Assembly (NCBI GenBank): GCA_905339215.1
Contig: CAJPFN010000033.1
Span: 1 to 64,000, forward strand
Length of the DNA stretch: 64,000 nucleotides
Source of the DNA: Rhizobiaceae bacterium
Lineage (GTDB): Bacteria; Pseudomonadota; Alphaproteobacteria; Rhizobiales; Rhizobiaceae
Reading direction: 5' to 3'
The translations under genes and the position numbers were made by a program. The notes beneath the pieces were generated by a model. It worked only from the letters and a program-made list of their open reading frames with translations. It did not search any database and had not been told where the DNA came from. Shown in pieces: positions 62,310-64,000 of the stretch (position 1 is the stretch's first letter; each line of letters opens with the position of its first letter).

Positions 62310-62744
62310 ATGAAGAAGCCCCCAAAAAAACAGCGCCTCTCGGTCTATCTCGATCCCGACGTCATGAAGAACCTCGCCGACTATGCCGCGCGGCGCGACC
62401 ATTCCCGTTCGCTGATCGCCGAGGCCGCCATCGCCTCCTTCCTGTCACCCGACGCCGCCGAGCGGCAGGAAGCCGCGACCACTAAACGCCTCGATCAGCT
62501 CGACCGCCGGATGACCCGGATGGAACGCGATCTCGGCATCGCCGTCGAGACGCTTGCGGTCTTTGTCCGCTTCTGGTTGACGACCAACCCGCCATTGCCG
62601 GAGCCCGCACAGGCGGCAGCCCGTGCCAAGGCCGGCGATCGTTATGACGCCTTTGTGACCGCCCTCGGCCGCCGCCTCGCCAAGGGGCCGAAGCTCACGC
62701 AGGAGATTTCGGAGGACGTTGGCCCCGTGCGCGACGCAGAGTGA
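62310..62744 (+). CDS. CopG-like ribbon-helix-helix protein after traG
   Basis: A 144-aa protein with RHH at residues about 7-45 (KKQRLSVYLDPDVMKNLADYAARRDHSRSLIAEAAIASFL) and a following helical part (LDQLDRRMTRMERDLGIAVETLAVFVRFWL). It normally sits between traG and trbB in this ICE family and may regulate the trb operon or act as an accessory relaxosome protein. ATG 62310 used; a GTG overlapping the traG stop is possible. Confidence 0.85.
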   Translation: MKKPPKKQRLSVYLDPDVMKNLADYAARRDHSRSLIAEAAIASFLSPDAAERQEAATTKRLDQLDRRMTRMERDLGIAVETLAVFVRFWLTTNPPLPEPAQAAARAKAGDRYDAFVTALGRRLAKGPKLTQEISEDVGPVRDAE

Positions 62745-62915
62745 ACCGATAGACATTGGATGGCCGCCATCGGCCTGAAGCTGCTAATTGCGACAAGCAC
62801 GACAGACGGCCCGAATTGACCCTAATCTAAGCGGCTACTCTGCGGCCATCGTCGGCGCTCGGACAGGATTTTGGTAGGGCTTTCCGTGTCGGCAGAATTC
62901 CTGCACAATTTGTAG

Positions 62916-63626
62916 ATGGCGAAGCCTCAGAAGCCCTCCAAAAGTGCTCTACTGGCAACGATCCAAGCCTGCGTTGAAAACGGCGAGAGGCTTTTGGAGG
63001 AAACGTACGATCTGGAGTTCCGGGAACCGCCTTCGTCGCGCTTCTTTCTCATCATGATCGCGCAGGAGGAGTTCGCGAAGGCCTTCATCCTGTTTCTCGT
63101 CAAAGAGGACATCGTTCTCTTTAGCCCGCCCGTCCTGCGAGCCATCAACGATCACGCATGTAAGCAGCTCGTCGGCATGATCATGGACTACATGATCATG
63201 CATTGGGATGACGTTGAGGAGCTCAGGGCCGCCATCAGCAACGATTACGATCTGGGCGACCGCCTACCGAATGATGTCGGCAGCGCCATGGAACTGCTGC
63301 GCTATGAGAAGATTGGGCGGTGGGAGTCCAATAATTGGGTTTGGGCTGAAGATCCCAAGTACGATACGTCGGCGTTGCGGATTGCCGAGGGCAAGAAAGA
63401 TCGCCGTAAGCAGGACGCACTCTATGTGCGCGTTGGTCGCGATGGCCGGGCTTGTAGCACACCCCAGACGATCAGCGAGGATGAGACGCGCGATGAATTT
63501 GAACGAGCTCGCCGGTACAGGAGCTTTGTTGACTCGATGCTGGATGGGAAAGCCTCATCGCATCGGTACGACAAGGCGATGGCAGCGCTGAATATTCTGT
63601 TTGAGAGGGAGCGGCACCCCCGCTGA
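62916..63626 (+). CDS. AbiV-like HEPN-type protein
   Basis: A 236-aa mostly helical protein. The N-terminal part (LLATIQACVENGERLLEETYDL, SSRFFLIMIAQEEFAKAFILFLVKE) resembles AbiV-family abortive-infection proteins with a HEPN-like bundle. The C-terminus (FERARRYRSFVDSMLDGK) is charged. It interrupts the usual traG-copG-trbB order, and its upstream and downstream gaps (171 and 287 bp) are larger than between the transfer genes. It therefore looks like an insertion with its own promoter. Assignment is from pattern, not from a full motif set. Confidence 0.55.
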   Translation: MAKPQKPSKSALLATIQACVENGERLLEETYDLEFREPPSSRFFLIMIAQEEFAKAFILFLVKEDIVLFSPPVLRAINDHACKQLVGMIMDYMIMHWDDVEELRAAISNDYDLGDRLPNDVGSAMELLRYEKIGRWESNNWVWAEDPKYDTSALRIAEGKKDRRKQDALYVRVGRDGRACSTPQTISEDETRDEFERARRYRSFVDSMLDGKASSHRYDKAMAALNILFERERHPR

Positions 63627-63669
63627 TTCAATGTCCGACCATGGCCGACCTGCCAATGGCGGAATCTGG

Positions 63670-63698
63670 CGCAAAGCCGTCGCCCCCACGGCTTTGCG
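63670..63698 (+). terminator. hairpin after the AbiV-like gene
   Basis: A perfect 11-bp inverted repeat, CGCAAAGCCGT (63670-63680) and ACGGCTTTGCG (63688-63698), with a 7-nt loop. No T run follows, so it may be a rho-dependent stop or a mark of the insertion border. The rest of the gap to 63913 has no gene. Confidence 0.5.
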
Positions 63699-63913
63699 TG
63701 GAGCGTCGGCTTCCCATCCACAATAGTCGCTGACATGCGCGTCATGCAGCTTGCGGGTGACTGAATATCCTTCCGTTCCGCCGTTTCCCTGTATTTCCAC
63801 GCCACATCGCTACTACGCCCACGGCCTTGTTGCCGTAGCCCAACTTCTGCCTCTTCTAATCATCCCCGATCCAGGGCCGCGCGTCTGCGGTCCCGCAAGA
63901 GAACGGGGACGAC

Positions 63914-64000
63914 GTGGCGGTTTCTCAGGCAAAATCCGAGGCGATATTGCGGGGTGTGCGCATGCTCCGCACCGCGCTCGGTTCCGCCATAACTGGCTTC
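63914..64000 (+). CDS. trbB: TrbB N-terminus (cut by window end)
   Basis: The first 29 residues of the VirB11-like P-type transfer ATPase TrbB. GTG start with GAACGGGGA before it; the sequence VAVSQAKSEAILRGVRMLRT and ALGSAITGF is the typical TrbB start. TrbB powers pilus assembly and transfer from the cytoplasmic side of the inner membrane. The trbCDEJLFGI genes are expected to follow. Confidence 0.88.
   Translation, partial: MAVSQAKSEAILRGVRMLRTALGSAITGF

Overview
The window is high-GC DNA with the gene content of an alphaproteobacterium, probably in the Hyphomicrobiales. Evidence includes a chromosomal purK end, a tRNA-Gly(GCC) fragment, DUF736/DUF2840 proteins, an RlxS-type relaxase, and an FseA/RdfS-like excision switch as described for Mesorhizobium symbiosis islands. 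Almost the whole window is the left part of one integrative and conjugative element (ICE). Its left attachment site is the 3' half of tRNA-Gly(GCC) at 441-488, just after purK. The tyrosine integrase follows at 686-2008, and the window ends inside trbB, so the mating-pair genes and the intact tRNA should lie to the right.

Layout. 2-0.7 kb: purK end, tRNA terminator, att site. 0.7-3.8 kb: integrase and an AbiEi/AbiEii type IV toxin-antitoxin pair with three palindromic operators. 3.9-17.4 kb (minus strand): a complete type-1-like BREX operon, brxR(WYL)-44aa-brxA-brxB-brxC-pglX-pglZ-brxL. 17.5-23.7 kb: a lysine-rich 47-aa protein and an AddB-like/AddA-like helicase-nuclease pair. 23.9-30.2 kb: a compact operon of a GHKL ATPase, a STAS-like/winged-helix protein, a 33-aa basic peptide, a metallo-beta-lactamase-fold protein, an E2-E1-JAB fusion and a patatin phospholipase. 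30.4 kb: a secreted-type nuclease. 31-45 kb: ICE maintenance genes (ArdC, ParB, a methylase/helicase giant, a Toprim primase-like protein, a SLOG protein, several conserved hypotheticals). Three of these have a structured RNA leader.

45.7-54 kb is the control, replication and transfer-start module: XRE regulator, small DUF2285 protein, frameshifted fseA, rdfS-like excisionase, replication initiator with iterons, ParA, RHH protein, DUF2840, TraF-type signal peptidase, DUF736, lytic transglycosylase and the RlxS-type relaxase. 54.2-60 kb is a three-gene insertion (YhaO/SbcD-like, YhaN/SbcC-like, OLD nuclease) between relaxase and traG. 60.3-64 kb holds traG, a CopG/RHH protein, an AbiV-like HEPN protein inserted before trbB, and the trbB start.

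How it works together: the integrase and RdfS control integration and excision, with RdfS probably activated by FseA, whose synthesis needs a +1 ribosomal frameshift. RepA/iterons and ParA would keep the excised circle. RlxS, TraF, TraG and Trb proteins transfer it, and ArdC would protect it on entry. The cargo is a concentration of anti-phage functions at the left end plus two insertions inside the transfer module. The most novel element is the ubiquitin-like/patatin operon at 23.9-30.2 kb. It resembles type II CBASS in its conjugation and effector parts but has no CD-NTase.
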